From positions 1 to 64,000 of the forward strand of contig JAGWFT010000002.1 in the NCBI GenBank assembly GCA_028867755.1: 64,000 nt of DNA. Reading direction: 5' to 3'. A program made the translations under genes and the position numbers. The DNA is from Nitrososphaerota archaeon (lineage in GTDB: Archaea; Thermoproteota; Nitrososphaeria; Nitrososphaerales; Nitrosopumilaceae). Positions 17,719 through 26,602 of the stretch are shown one piece after another. The notes beneath the pieces were generated by a model, which was not told the origin of the DNA, did not search any database, and was given only the letters and a program-made list of their open reading frames with translations. The first letter of the stretch is position 1, and each line of letters starts with the position of its first letter.

Positions 17719-18672
17719 TTACTTTCCTATCTTTCCTAACTCTGCCAGAAGGGCAGAAAGTTGAATCTCAGGATTTGCGCCTATTATGAGTCGGTAATCA
17801 TACTTGGCTATAGATTCAAGAATCTCTGAAAGATTGTCTGTTTTTAGCTTGTAGCATTCCTCATTAAGATATTTTAGAAAATCTGATTCTGACATTCCAT
17901 AAACTTTGATGAGCTCAATCATTTTGTTTCTTGCATCTGTCAACTTGCCTGCAAGTGCTAGTTTCAAGATCTCTCCTACATCGCTCTTTTTTGTAAGTCC
18001 TGCAGATGCTTTTACATTGTCTTCACTTACTGTGCCAAGACTTGCAGCTGCTTGTAGCATGTTAATGGAATGTCGCATGTCTCCTTCAGAATATGAATAT
18101 AATGATTTTAGGCCCTCCTTATTGTATTTGATTTTCTCTTTTTTACAAATTTCTTCCAAGTAACCTATTATCTCTTCTTCAGAGATTCTAGTAAATTTGA
18201 ATACAGCACATCGGCTTTGTAGTGGTTCTATTATTTTTGATATATTATTTGCAATCATGATAAACCTACAATGGCCTGCTGTATCTTCTATGATTCTTCT
18301 AAGAGCGGTCTGAGCATCAGATGTCATCTCGTCTGCTTCATCTAATATGACAAGCTTAAACGGTATGCTGGTATCAAGACCTGAAAACCTTGCAAATTTT
18401 TTTACTCTATCTCTTACCATGTTTATTCCTCTTTCATCTGAAGCGTTCAATTCTAGAGTATATTCTCGCCACGAGTCTCCGAGAATTTCTCTTGCAAGGC
18501 ACAGGGCAGTAGTTGTCTTGCCAACTCCGGCAGAGCCAGAGAACATTAAATGCGGCATCTCTGATATATTTTTCAAAAGTGATTTCAAACTACCAACAAC
18601 CTCTTTTTGATTTATTATGGATGATAGTTTCATCGGGCGGTATTTTTCAACCCACATGGAAGATTCAGTCAT
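17719..18672 (-). CDS. rfcS: Replication factor C small subunit
   Basis: The 317-residue AAA+ ATPase forms the clamp loader with RfcL and loads PCNA. Visible motifs are WVEKYRPMKLSSIINQ (RFC box), SGSAGVGKTTTAL (Walker A, near residue 45), LVILDEADEM (Walker B, near 108) and the SRC box EPLQSRCAVFKF with the arginine finger near 155. It faces tRNA-Ser and is divergent from the GINS-MCM operon; RfcL lies about 21 kb away. Confidence 0.96.
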   Translation of the reverse strand: MTESSMWVEKYRPMKLSSIINQKEVVGSLKSLLKNISEMPHLMFSGSAGVGKTTTALCLAREILGDSWREYTLELNASDERGINMVRDRVKKFARFSGLDTSIPFKLVILDEADEMTSDAQTALRRIIEDTAGHCRFIMIANNISKIIEPLQSRCAVFKFTRISEEEIIGYLEEICKKEKIKYNKEGLKSLYSYSEGDMRHSINMLQAAASLGTVSEDNVKASAGLTKKSDVGEILKLALAGKLTDARNKMIELIKVYGMSESDFLKYLNEECYKLKTDNLSEILESIAKYDYRLIIGANPEIQLSALLAELGKIGK

Positions 18673-18983
18673 AGGCTCTTACCTCTTTGTCCTACTAATA
18701 AAATTAAGTTCTGGAAACTTTGGATAAATTGCTTCTGGGATTAGATCCAACATAGAAACGCTAGGTATTATGTAATTACCTGTTGCTATTAAGATTGAGA
18801 GACCACTCGTATCTATGGAAGACATTCACCAGATTAATCTTATATTAAATAGGAAAATTAAGAGTTCAGTTATGAGAGAGGGAAATTTGACACAAATAAA
18901 GCCTGGATCAAATGATCAACGCAAATTGTTAACAGAATTGATCGATCGATCCCTATTATAGGACTGAGGAGGATCATCGTAAA
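18673..18983 (+). other. Promoter and leader region of the GINS-MCM operon
   Basis: This 311-nt region has a strong TATA element, TATATTAAAT at 18841-18850, and a Shine-Dalgarno GAGGAGG at 18966-18972, 12 nt before the GINS TTG. A clear SD is unusual for a first gene in this window, where most first genes look leaderless. A small ORF lies between the TATA box and the SD. Confidence 0.5.
18815..18961 (+). CDS. Candidate small protein ahead of GINS
   Basis: A 48-codon ORF begins MEDIHQINLILNRKIKSS and ends LLTELIDRSLL. An inner ATG at 18872 would give a 29-residue peptide and lies exactly 27 nt after the centre of TATATTAAAT, so the shorter form may be the leaderless first cistron. The stop is 4 nt before the GAGGAGG that serves GINS. 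The composition looks like real protein, but no family is recognised. It could also be a chance ORF in a leader. Confidence 0.35.
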   Translation: MEDIHQINLILNRKIKSSVMREGNLTQIKPGSNDQRKLLTELIDRSLL

Positions 18984-19499
18984 TTGGATATTTCAGAACT
19001 AATACAGATACACAGTATAGGATATCGCTTACAGGACGTCAAGGTCAACTTTGGATATGATCTAAAAATAGATGCACCAGAAGTGTCAATTGAAGCCAAA
19101 CATGGTGAGATTCTTAGTATTCCAAGATGGGTAGCTGAGGTATTATCGTCAGAAAAACTTGCTGAAGTGCAGGATACTGATATGGTAGTAGCCTTGAAGC
19201 AAGCTATTGTGAAAGAAAATGTCCAGGGAGACTTTGATCTTTCGACATTAGAGCCAGAATTTTATATAAAAATGAATTCATTCATGCAAAGACTTCCACA
19301 ACAAGATCGTGATAAAATAGAAAGCATGCTAAATTCTCTTGTCCGTAAGAGACAAGGAAAGGTTATCCGATTAGCAGATTCATCCAAGATGACTTCTGAG
19401 TTGGCAAAAAAATTGACAGTTGAAGAAAGATCTCTATTTGATGATATTCATGGTGACAGTGCAGAATTTAGAAGACAAGTTATAGGTGACAAGAAATGA
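18984..19499 (+). CDS. GINS complex subunit (Gins23-like)
   Basis: The 171-residue protein is placed directly before MCM, overlapping it by 4 nt, as gins genes are in several archaea. The N-terminal part (residues about 20-60) contains the small beta B-domain pattern EAKHGEILSIPRWVAEVLSSEKLAEV, and the helical A-domain follows. B-domain first is the arrangement of Gins23, while Gins51 has it last. GINS joins MCM and a Cdc45/RecJ-like protein in the replicative helicase. The start is a TTG with SD GAGGAGG upstream. Confidence 0.82.
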   Translation: MDISELIQIHSIGYRLQDVKVNFGYDLKIDAPEVSIEAKHGEILSIPRWVAEVLSSEKLAEVQDTDMVVALKQAIVKENVQGDFDLSTLEPEFYIKMNSFMQRLPQQDRDKIESMLNSLVRKRQGKVIRLADSSKMTSELAKKLTVEERSLFDDIHGDSAEFRRQVIGDKK

Positions 19500-21577
19500 C
19501 TGTACAATCTGAATCTATTTCATCGAGCAAACTTCAGGATCAGGTAAAGGAATTCCTAAGTCAATTCAAAGACAAGTCAGGCTTGTACAAATATGTTGAT
19601 GAAATTGACCAGATGATGGCAAAAAAAATTCAGTATATCGTAGCAGACTATAATGATCTAGTAGTGTACTCAGAAATTGAATCTGTCTTTAATGTAGATC
19701 CAGATGCAATTTTACGTGCCTTCAGTGGTGCAATCCAAGATATTCTCAAGGAAAGATTTCCACAATATGCAGAAAAAATTCGTCATGATATTAGAGTCAG
19801 AATCTCAAATTATCCATCACAACGAAGTCTGCGTGAAGTAAATGCTGAAGTCATAGGAAAAATGATAAGTGTTTCAGGAATGGTAGTAAGATCTTCTGAG
19901 ATTAAACCACTTGCAAAAGAACTAGTCTACATCTGTCCAGAGGGACACCAAACAAAAAGAATTCAGGAAAAAGGTCTTGAATTCAAAGAACCTCTAAAAT
20001 GTGATAATGGCAAGTGTACTCACAGGGATTTAGAATTAAATCCAGAACAAAGCAAATTCATCGACTTTCAAATGGTAAGACTTCAGGAATTGCCTGAAGA
20101 CTTACCTCCTGGCCAATTACCTCATTATCTAGATGTAACAGTACTACAAGACTTGGTTGATAATGCAAGACCAGGAGATCGTGTAATTCTTACAGGAATT
20201 GTAAGAATTGAACAAGAGCACATACCGTCCATGAAGGGAAAGAGTGGGATTTACAGATTAAGAATTCAGGGAAATAACATTGAATTTCTAGGAGGCAAGG
20301 GCAACAAGAGTTCTAGGAGCACTGAACGAGAAGAAATTTCTCCAGATGAAGAAAAGATAATCAAAGCGCTTGGGCAAAACACAGACATTTACGACAGGCT
20401 TGTGGCCTCATTTGCTCCTCATGTTCATGGTCATGATATCATAAAAGAGTCAATCTTACTGTTAATTGTAGGCTCAACTCAAAAGCTTCTTGCTGACGGT
20501 GCAAAGATTCGTGGAGACATTAACGTCTTTTTAGTGGGTGATCCTGGTACGGCAAAAAGTGAGATGTTAAAATTCTGTGCAAGAATTGCACCTAGAGGGC
20601 TATATACCTCAGGAAGAGGTTCTACTGCAGCAGGTCTGACAGCAGCTGTTGTGCGAGATAAAATTGGTATAATGATGCTTGAAGCAGGAGCAGTTGTTCT
20701 GGGAGATCAAGGACTTGTTTGTATAGATGAATTTGACAAAATGAAACCAGAAGACCGAAGTGCACTACATGAAACCATGGAACAACAATCTGTCAGCATC
20801 GCAAAAGGTGGTATTGTTGCAACACTGAACGCAAGAACTTCGATCTTGGCAGCTGCTAACCCTATGTATGGAAAATATGATCCATTCAAGAATATTACCG
20901 AAAACGTTAACCTTCCAGTGCCACTTCTTACACGTTTCGATTTGATTTTTGTTGTTAGAGATATTCCATCAAAAGAAAGAGATACAAGAATAGCAAAGCA
21001 CATACTAACTCTGCATAGGACTTCGACAACTGACACAAAATCACTAATCGACGTGGATATTCTTACAAAATATTTGACATATGCGAAAAAATTTGATCCC
21101 ATACTTACACCAGAAGCAGAGGATAAAATTCTAGAATATTATATGACCATGAGAAATGTAGAATCTGAAGGAATGATCACAGTAACTCCAAGACAATTAG
21201 AAGGACTTGTAAGACTAGCTACTGCTAGAGCAAGACTATTGATGAAGACGCAAGTTGAGGGTGAGGACGCAGAAAGGGCAATATTTCTAATACAAAGCAT
21301 GCTACAAGATGCAGGTGTTGATGTGAACACTGGAAAGGTAGACCTTGGAGTTCTTCAAGGCAGACCTCACAGCGAAGTCTCAAAGATGCAACTATTCATG
21401 GATGTGATGAAGTCACTTGAAGGCGATGAGAAAAGACCTGTTGAAGAAAAGACCTTTGTAAAAGAACTAGTTAAGACAGGTAAATTTACTGAAGAAGAGT
21501 CACGAAAATATATCAAGAAGTTGCAGCGAGAGTCAGCTATTTATGAATCAAAACCTGGTCATTATAACCGGGTATGA
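19496..21577 (+). CDS. mcm: Replicative DNA helicase MCM
   Basis: The 693-residue AAA+ helicase has an N-terminal hexamerisation region with a zinc site (CPEGH near residue 143 and CDNGKC near 165), Walker A GDPGTAKSEM near residue 350, Walker B CIDEFDKM near 408, the arginine finger in LLTRFDL near 480, and a C-terminal winged-helix. It unwinds DNA at the fork. It is coupled by ATGA overlaps to GINS upstream and Hel308 downstream. Confidence 0.97.
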   Translation: MTVQSESISSSKLQDQVKEFLSQFKDKSGLYKYVDEIDQMMAKKIQYIVADYNDLVVYSEIESVFNVDPDAILRAFSGAIQDILKERFPQYAEKIRHDIRVRISNYPSQRSLREVNAEVIGKMISVSGMVVRSSEIKPLAKELVYICPEGHQTKRIQEKGLEFKEPLKCDNGKCTHRDLELNPEQSKFIDFQMVRLQELPEDLPPGQLPHYLDVTVLQDLVDNARPGDRVILTGIVRIEQEHIPSMKGKSGIYRLRIQGNNIEFLGGKGNKSSRSTEREEISPDEEKIIKALGQNTDIYDRLVASFAPHVHGHDIIKESILLLIVGSTQKLLADGAKIRGDINVFLVGDPGTAKSEMLKFCARIAPRGLYTSGRGSTAAGLTAAVVRDKIGIMMLEAGAVVLGDQGLVCIDEFDKMKPEDRSALHETMEQQSVSIAKGGIVATLNARTSILAAANPMYGKYDPFKNITENVNLPVPLLTRFDLIFVVRDIPSKERDTRIAKHILTLHRTSTTDTKSLIDVDILTKYLTYAKKFDPILTPEAEDKILEYYMTMRNVESEGMITVTPRQLEGLVRLATARARLLMKTQVEGEDAERAIFLIQSMLQDAGVDVNTGKVDLGVLQGRPHSEVSKMQLFMDVMKSLEGDEKRPVEEKTFVKELVKTGKFTEEESRKYIKKLQRESAIYESKPGHYNRV

Positions 21578-23700
21578 AAGTAGCGGAATTAGATATTCCA
21601 AAAACTGCAATTGAATTTCTTTGTGATAGTGGCTTTGTTACACTCTATCCTCCGCAAGAAAAGAGTGTAAAGGCTGGACTATTGGATGGAAAAAGCATCA
21701 TTGTAGCAGCCCCCACTGCAAGCGGAAAAACGCTAATTGCCATGCTTGGAATAATAAAACACCTCTCTGAAAAAAGAGGAAAGATAGTTTATCTCAGCCC
21801 TCTCAAAGCACTAGCATCTGAAAAATTTTCTGAATTTAAGAAATTAGAATCTGTAGACTTTGGTAGAAAAATTAAGATTCAGATCTCAACAGGTGATTAT
21901 GACCAGGCTGACAAAAACTTGGGATTAAATGATATTCTTGTCCTTACCAATGAGAAGATGGACTCTGTCATAAGACAGGGTGCAGAATGGTTAAACGAGA
22001 TCAGTCTTGTTATTGCAGACGAGATACATTTACTGGGAGACGAGGATAGGGGACCAACACTTGAAATCGTGCTCACAAAACTAATGTTACTTCAACAAAA
22101 ACCACAGATGTTAGCACTTAGTGCAACTGTAACCAATGCAGATGAGATATCAAAATGGCTAGACTGTAAACTTGTAGAAAGTAACTGGAGACCAGTGCCT
22201 CTATGGGAGGGAGTATACGATCAAGGTATGGTAACAATGCAGAACCAGAAGGATTTTCAAATTGAAACAAGCATTAGAGGAGCACCAGTTGATTTGGGCC
22301 TTGATTCTTTAAAAAACGGAGGACAAGCAATTTTATTTGCTGAGACTAGAGCACGATCTGTCTCTCTTGCAACAAAGGCATCTGACGCAGTTTCAAAACG
22401 TATCACAGACGAAGAGAAGAAAACATTAGAACAAATTTCGCAAAAAATTCTTGAGGGAAATGAACATACCGAACTAATCAAAAGTCTTGCAACCCTCGTG
22501 AAAAAAGGTGTTGCATTTCATCATGCTGGATTGAATCAGAATTGTAGAGATATTATTGAATCAGAATTTAGAAATAGAAGAATAAAGATTCTCGCTTCTA
22601 CGCCAACGTTGGCTGCAGGAGTAAATCTTCCAGCAAGGAGAGTGGTGATTTCCAATATCAATAGATATGATGGAAAATACGGGATCAACAAACCTATCAG
22701 TATTCTTGAATACAAGCAGCTTTCTGGTAGAGCTGGAAGACCACAATATGATGAGTATGGTGAATCTATCATTGTTGGAAGCTCTAACAGTAGTGATCTC
22801 TTTGATTATTACATCAATGGTATGCCGGAGCCAATTTCTTCAAAACTCACAGATGACAAGGCATTAAGAATACACGTGCTAAGCTTGATCTCAACTACTC
22901 CAGGAATAAAAAATGAAGAAGTTGTAGACTTTTTCTCAAAAACACTTTCAGGATCTCAGGAAAGAAAATCAACTATAAAATTTAAGATTCAGATAGCACT
23001 GCGTTATCTAGAATTAGAAGAACTTGTAAAACAAAAAGGAGGCCGACTAATTGCAACAGATCTTGGAAAAAAGACTTCTACTCTGTATATAGATCCGCTC
23101 ACAGCCGTATCTTTCCGAAAAGCATTACAAAAAATCTCAAAGGGTAGAAAACACACACTTGGTATATTACATGTCATAACAAGCTGCGAAGATTTTTTCC
23201 CCAAATTTTCATTGAGAAACAAAGATTATGAATTAATCAGTACACTCATTGAAAATTATGCTGATCAATTAATTGAAAGCATCTCAGAATATGATTGTAA
23301 TCGAAGCCTACTTGCAATGCATTCATGGATTACCGAATCAAGTGAAATTTCACTTTCTGATAACCTAGGAATAGAATCAGGAGATATGCATAGGATGTCT
23401 GAAACCGCAGATTGGCTTATTTACGCATTTTATGAGTTTGCCAAGCTAGAAAAATTAACCAACGTAATAGATGAGATGAATGCCTTGCGAACCAGAGTTG
23501 CTTACGGAATAAAGGAGGAACTTGTTGATCTTGTCCAAGTACGAGGTATTGGAAGAATACGTGCTAGAATTCTATACAAAAATGGAATCAAGAATCTGGA
23601 TGAATTAAGGTCAATTCCTGTTGAAAAACTTGCCAAAATTGATAAGATTGGGCCTGGAATTGCAGAAAACATAAAGACACAACTAAAAAAGATAAGGTAA
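21574..23700 (+). CDS. Ski2-like DNA helicase Hel308/Hjm
   Basis: The 708-residue superfamily 2 helicase acts on stalled forks and recombination intermediates. Motifs: AAPTASGKTLIAM (I, near residue 45), ADEIHLLG (II, near 148), LSATVTNADE (III), HHAGLN (near 312), TPTLAAGVNLPARRVV (V) and QLSGRAGRPQYDEYG (VI, near 384). The C-terminus ends in helix-hairpin-helix motifs (VRGIGRIRARILY and IDKIGPGIAENI), as in Hel308. Its ATG overlaps the MCM stop, linking fork repair to the helicase operon. Confidence 0.92.
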   Translation: MKVAELDIPKTAIEFLCDSGFVTLYPPQEKSVKAGLLDGKSIIVAAPTASGKTLIAMLGIIKHLSEKRGKIVYLSPLKALASEKFSEFKKLESVDFGRKIKIQISTGDYDQADKNLGLNDILVLTNEKMDSVIRQGAEWLNEISLVIADEIHLLGDEDRGPTLEIVLTKLMLLQQKPQMLALSATVTNADEISKWLDCKLVESNWRPVPLWEGVYDQGMVTMQNQKDFQIETSIRGAPVDLGLDSLKNGGQAILFAETRARSVSLATKASDAVSKRITDEEKKTLEQISQKILEGNEHTELIKSLATLVKKGVAFHHAGLNQNCRDIIESEFRNRRIKILASTPTLAAGVNLPARRVVISNINRYDGKYGINKPISILEYKQLSGRAGRPQYDEYGESIIVGSSNSSDLFDYYINGMPEPISSKLTDDKALRIHVLSLISTTPGIKNEEVVDFFSKTLSGSQERKSTIKFKIQIALRYLELEELVKQKGGRLIATDLGKKTSTLYIDPLTAVSFRKALQKISKGRKHTLGILHVITSCEDFFPKFSLRNKDYELISTLIENYADQLIESISEYDCNRSLLAMHSWITESSEISLSDNLGIESGDMHRMSETADWLIYAFYEFAKLEKLTNVIDEMNALRTRVAYGIKEELVDLVQVRGIGRIRARILYKNGIKNLDELRSIPVEKLAKIDKIGPGIAENIKTQLKKIR

Positions 23701-24692
23701 TGCTTGACAAAACAATAGTTGCTATAGTAGTTTCAGCCATCGCATTCATTGTTGTTTATACCATTACCCCTATTCTAATCAAAACACTAGAAAAAAGAAA
23801 ACTGGTAGTAAAAGATTACAACAGAGTCGGAGGTGCAATGGTGGCAAGGCCTGGAGGTCCATCAATTCTTGCAGGGCTTGTAATATCAGAATTTGTTCTT
23901 TATGCATTCTTTCCTTCGATAGATGTATTGGCAATAATTCTCACTACTTTTCTAGCGTTTCTTGTGGGTTTAGCAGATGATAGAAAAGTATTGGGTGGAT
24001 GGTTCAAACCTCTTGCTCTGGCAGCCACTTCTATTCCAATAATTTTGTTAGGTGCACACGGTTCACATTTGGACTTTCCACTATTTGGGTCTGTTAGAAT
24101 TCCTGAACTATATTTAGGATTGATAGTTATTATGATTCCAATTACCGGCAATACGGTAAATTCTATTGATGTGCTCAATGGTGTTGCAAGCGGTTTTATG
24201 ACAATTGCTAGTTTTGCACTCACTATATCATTATTTATTGTTCATCATTATGATATTGCAATAGCTAGCTTGCCTTTGGGTTTTGTATCGCTTGCCTTTT
24301 ACAAATACCACAAGTTCCCTAGTAGAATATTTCCAGGTGATTCTGGAGCACTCACCTTAGGTGCCATGTATGGAACAATTGCTATAGTTGGCCATGTGGA
24401 AGTGATTGCTGCAATTGCTTTGTTACCTGCTGTCATAAACTCATTTCTATTTCTGTCAAGTGTAAAACGAATAATCGAACACAGACAACTAAAGTCAAAT
24501 CCTGTTGAACATACTGAGGATTTCAAATTAAAGGCTACAACACATAAAGACGCACCAGTTACACTGGTGCGTTTGATTGTAGCTAATAGACCTATGACAG
24601 AAAAAGAAGTAGGGTTTGTAATTTTTAAACTAGCATTATTCTCGGCCTCACTTGCAATCATTACGGCATTTATGATGGGTGTAAAGATATGA
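23700..24692 (+). CDS. Membrane GlcNAc-1-phosphate transferase (GPT/MraY family, glycosyltransferase 4)
   Basis: The 330-residue protein has about 10 membrane segments and the family's acidic loops: GLADDRKVLGGW near residue 93, TVNSIDVLNGVASG near residue 153 and RIFPGDSGALTLG near residue 212. Such enzymes put the first sugar phosphate on a polyprenyl phosphate, the opening step of N-glycan synthesis (AglH/Alg7 type). The gene starts in the stop of Hel308 (TAATG). It may use sugars made by the minus-strand cluster that follows. Confidence 0.9.
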   Translation: MLDKTIVAIVVSAIAFIVVYTITPILIKTLEKRKLVVKDYNRVGGAMVARPGGPSILAGLVISEFVLYAFFPSIDVLAIILTTFLAFLVGLADDRKVLGGWFKPLALAATSIPIILLGAHGSHLDFPLFGSVRIPELYLGLIVIMIPITGNTVNSIDVLNGVASGFMTIASFALTISLFIVHHYDIAIASLPLGFVSLAFYKYHKFPSRIFPGDSGALTLGAMYGTIAIVGHVEVIAAIALLPAVINSFLFLSSVKRIIEHRQLKSNPVEHTEDFKLKATTHKDAPVTLVRLIVANRPMTEKEVGFVIFKLALFSASLAIITAFMMGVKI

Positions 24693-24919
24693 AAGCGCAG
24701 ATCTTTGTGTATGTATTCATAATGTGGCTAATGATAATAGCTGGTGGGGGACTTCTTATCGCAGTAATCGCACCAATTTCAATAAATGGTTTTGGAAAAT
24801 ATAGTGGATTTTTAGATTCAGGCATAAAAGCAGCTGTTGCTATTTTTCTTGTAGCACTATGGGTCTTCATAATGTCCAAGATAAAGAACTGGATATTTAA
24901 CAAACAAATTCAGAATTAG
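24689..24919 (+). CDS. Small two-helix membrane protein
   Basis: The 76-residue product has membrane segments at about residues 5-27 and 45-66, with a short hydrophilic loop and a basic C-terminus (KIKNWIFNKQIQN). The ATG overlaps the GPT-family gene by 4 nt, so it is probably coexpressed with it; a helper subunit for the transferase is possible but not shown. The end overlaps the convergent acetyltransferase gene by 4 nt. No family is recognised. Confidence 0.65.
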   Translation: MKAQIFVYVFIMWLMIIAGGGLLIAVIAPISINGFGKYSGFLDSGIKAAVAIFLVALWVFIMSKIKNWIFNKQIQN

Positions 24920-25392
24920 CTATTTTCCCAATTAATCTTCTTTTTATCGTATTCTTCACGAGAATACTTGATTTTGGCTGGAACTCCGGCAACTACTGTA
25001 TTTGCAGGAACATCTTTAGTAACAACGGCTCCCATTGCAACTACACTGTTCTTGCCAACTGTTACTCCTGCTTTTATGACAGCTCTTGAACCTATTACTG
25101 CGCCATCTTCTATGGTAACACCGATCATTTTTTTACTTGCTGGATATGGATCATTTGTCAACGCAGCAGCTGGTCCTATGAACACATTTTTTCCAATTCT
25201 GGAGAGAGGGGGAATGTACACCATGCCTTCTATCATGGTGTTGTCTCCAATCTTTACATTGTAATCTACATGAGCAAGAGAACCAATCTTTACATTGTCT
25301 CCAATCTCTGTATCATCACCTACATATGCAAAATGCCATATTCTTACATTCTTGCCCAGTTTTGCTTTTTCTGATATGAAATTTGTAACCAT
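24916..25392 (-). CDS. Left-handed beta-helix acyltransferase (WbpD/hexapeptide family)
   Basis: The 158-residue protein is made of hexapeptide repeats ([IV]G-x4 pattern, for example IGDNVKIGSLAHVDYNVKIGD) and ends in VAGVPAKIKY, as in trimeric sugar-nucleotide O- or N-acetyltransferases. It is closest in look to WbpD-type enzymes that acetylate UDP-3-amino sugars. Upstream in the same run lie a Trm112-like gene and a Gfo/Idh/MocA dehydrogenase, so a UDP-GlcNAc-derived diacetamido sugar is a fair inference; the needed DegT-type aminotransferase is not in the window. Confidence 0.87.
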   Translation of the reverse strand: MVTNFISEKAKLGKNVRIWHFAYVGDDTEIGDNVKIGSLAHVDYNVKIGDNTMIEGMVYIPPLSRIGKNVFIGPAAALTNDPYPASKKMIGVTIEDGAVIGSRAVIKAGVTVGKNSVVAMGAVVTKDVPANTVVAGVPAKIKYSREEYDKKKINWENS

Positions 25393-25399
25393 TCTTTCA

Positions 25400-25669
25400 T
25401 CACAAATGCCACGGAGAGCTATTGTTAATGACTTTTTCAGGCAAGCTACCTTTGTATTTTTTCAAGAATTCTATATCTTGATTTTTGTCCCTTAGTTCAT
25501 CTGGTAACATGATTGGAATCTCATCTATTATGGGGTAGAATCGAGAACACTTGGAACAAAATATCACACCCTCTGAAACAGTTTCATCTTTTGATGAAAG
25601 CTCAAAAATGTCAAGTGGAAAATGTTTGTCTATGGGACATGCAAGAATTTCCATCATTTTTTTGTTCAT
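25400..25669 (-). CDS. Trm112-like zinc protein
   Basis: The 89-residue product begins MNKKMMEILACPIDKHFPL and has CSKCSRFYPIIDEIPIMLPDE near residues 38-58, the pattern of Trm112/YcaR proteins, which activate and stabilise SAM methyltransferases acting on tRNA, rRNA or release factor. A C-terminal helical tail of about 25 residues is present. The start overlaps the dehydrogenase stop by 4 nt, so it is embedded in a sugar-modification cluster, which is an odd place for a translation-related hub protein. Confidence 0.8.
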   Translation of the reverse strand: MNKKMMEILACPIDKHFPLDIFELSSKDETVSEGVIFCSKCSRFYPIIDEIPIMLPDELRDKNQDIEFLKKYKGSLPEKVINNSSPWHL

Positions 25670-26601
25670 TTGAGATCTAGATAAATTGGAGTTCCTTTCT
25701 GACTAGATAAAAGTGCTGCTTCAGCTATCTTTGTTGTATTCAACGCATCTTCAGGTCTGACCCTAATGTTTTCTTTGCCTTCTGATGCAGCAATAAAATT
25801 TTTAATTTCTAAAAGAAGTGGTTCTTCTACATCCTTGCGAGGGCTCTCAGATCCACTATTAGTTTCTATTTTTACCTCTTGTGTGATAAAATCAGATGAA
25901 ATCATTGCATCACCGCAGACAGCATTAAATTTTCTAACTCTAATGGGTGTTATCCAATTTGATGAAATAATAGCCACTCTATTTTCTTTAAAGCCTAACA
26001 TTATTGTAGCAAAATCTTCATGCTCGTGCCTTATTCTGCCAGATCTTGCAAAGACAACTTCTGGGGCATCATCAAAAAGCCACATGGCTGTATCGATATC
26101 ATGAACTGAAGTATCATAAATTATTCCTACATCTTTTATATGAGGGGGCATTCTGTTTTCTCGATGAAATTCTAGCATTATTAGCTCGCCATATTTTTTC
26201 GTCCTGACATATTCTTTGACTAGTGATACTGCTGGATTGAACCTTTCAATGTATCCCGATGTAAGAACTACTTTGTTCTTTTTTGCTAATTCTAATAGTT
26301 CTTCTCCCTCGCGAGACAAATATGTCATAGGCTTCTCTACGAAAACATTCTTTTTCTTTTGCAATAAATTTCTGGCAATCTCAAAATGGGTAGAAGTAGG
26401 AGTACAAACAAAGGCAGCATCAAATTGTTCTGACCCTAAAAGAGAATCAACACTTGAATAGTGATTAACAGAGTATTTTGTTCCAAATTCCTTTGACTTT
26501 GCCAAATCAGCATCACACACTGCTGAAAGAATCCCAAGTTGGGAAAGTATTCTTGCATGATTCTTGCCAAAACCCCCGACTCCTATTTGTGCAATTTTCA
26601 T
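25666..26601 (-). CDS. Gfo/Idh/MocA-family sugar dehydrogenase
   Basis: The 311-residue oxidoreductase has the N-terminal Rossmann motif GVGGFGKNHARIL (residues 7-19), CTPTSTHFEIA near residue 69 and the family signature FVEKPMT near residue 92, then the substrate domain with DVGIIYDTSVHDID near residue 157 (catalytic Asp/His). It probably oxidises a nucleotide sugar; with the neighbouring WbpD-like acetyltransferase, a UDP-GlcNAc(A) 3-dehydrogenase role is likely. It begins 1 nt after ilvE. Confidence 0.88.
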   Translation of the reverse strand: MKIAQIGVGGFGKNHARILSQLGILSAVCDADLAKSKEFGTKYSVNHYSSVDSLLGSEQFDAAFVCTPTSTHFEIARNLLQKKKNVFVEKPMTYLSREGEELLELAKKNKVVLTSGYIERFNPAVSLVKEYVRTKKYGELIMLEFHRENRMPPHIKDVGIIYDTSVHDIDTAMWLFDDAPEVVFARSGRIRHEHEDFATIMLGFKENRVAIISSNWITPIRVRKFNAVCGDAMISSDFITQEVKIETNSGSESPRKDVEEPLLLEIKNFIAASEGKENIRVRPEDALNTTKIAEAALLSSQKGTPIYLDLK

Positions 26602-26602
26602 T

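Noticed and set aside
25400-25420. Nine-nucleotide match of the sRNA D guide inside the Trm112-like gene
   Set aside because: A 9-nt match in 64 kb is expected by chance, and an mRNA is not a usual target of archaeal C/D guides.
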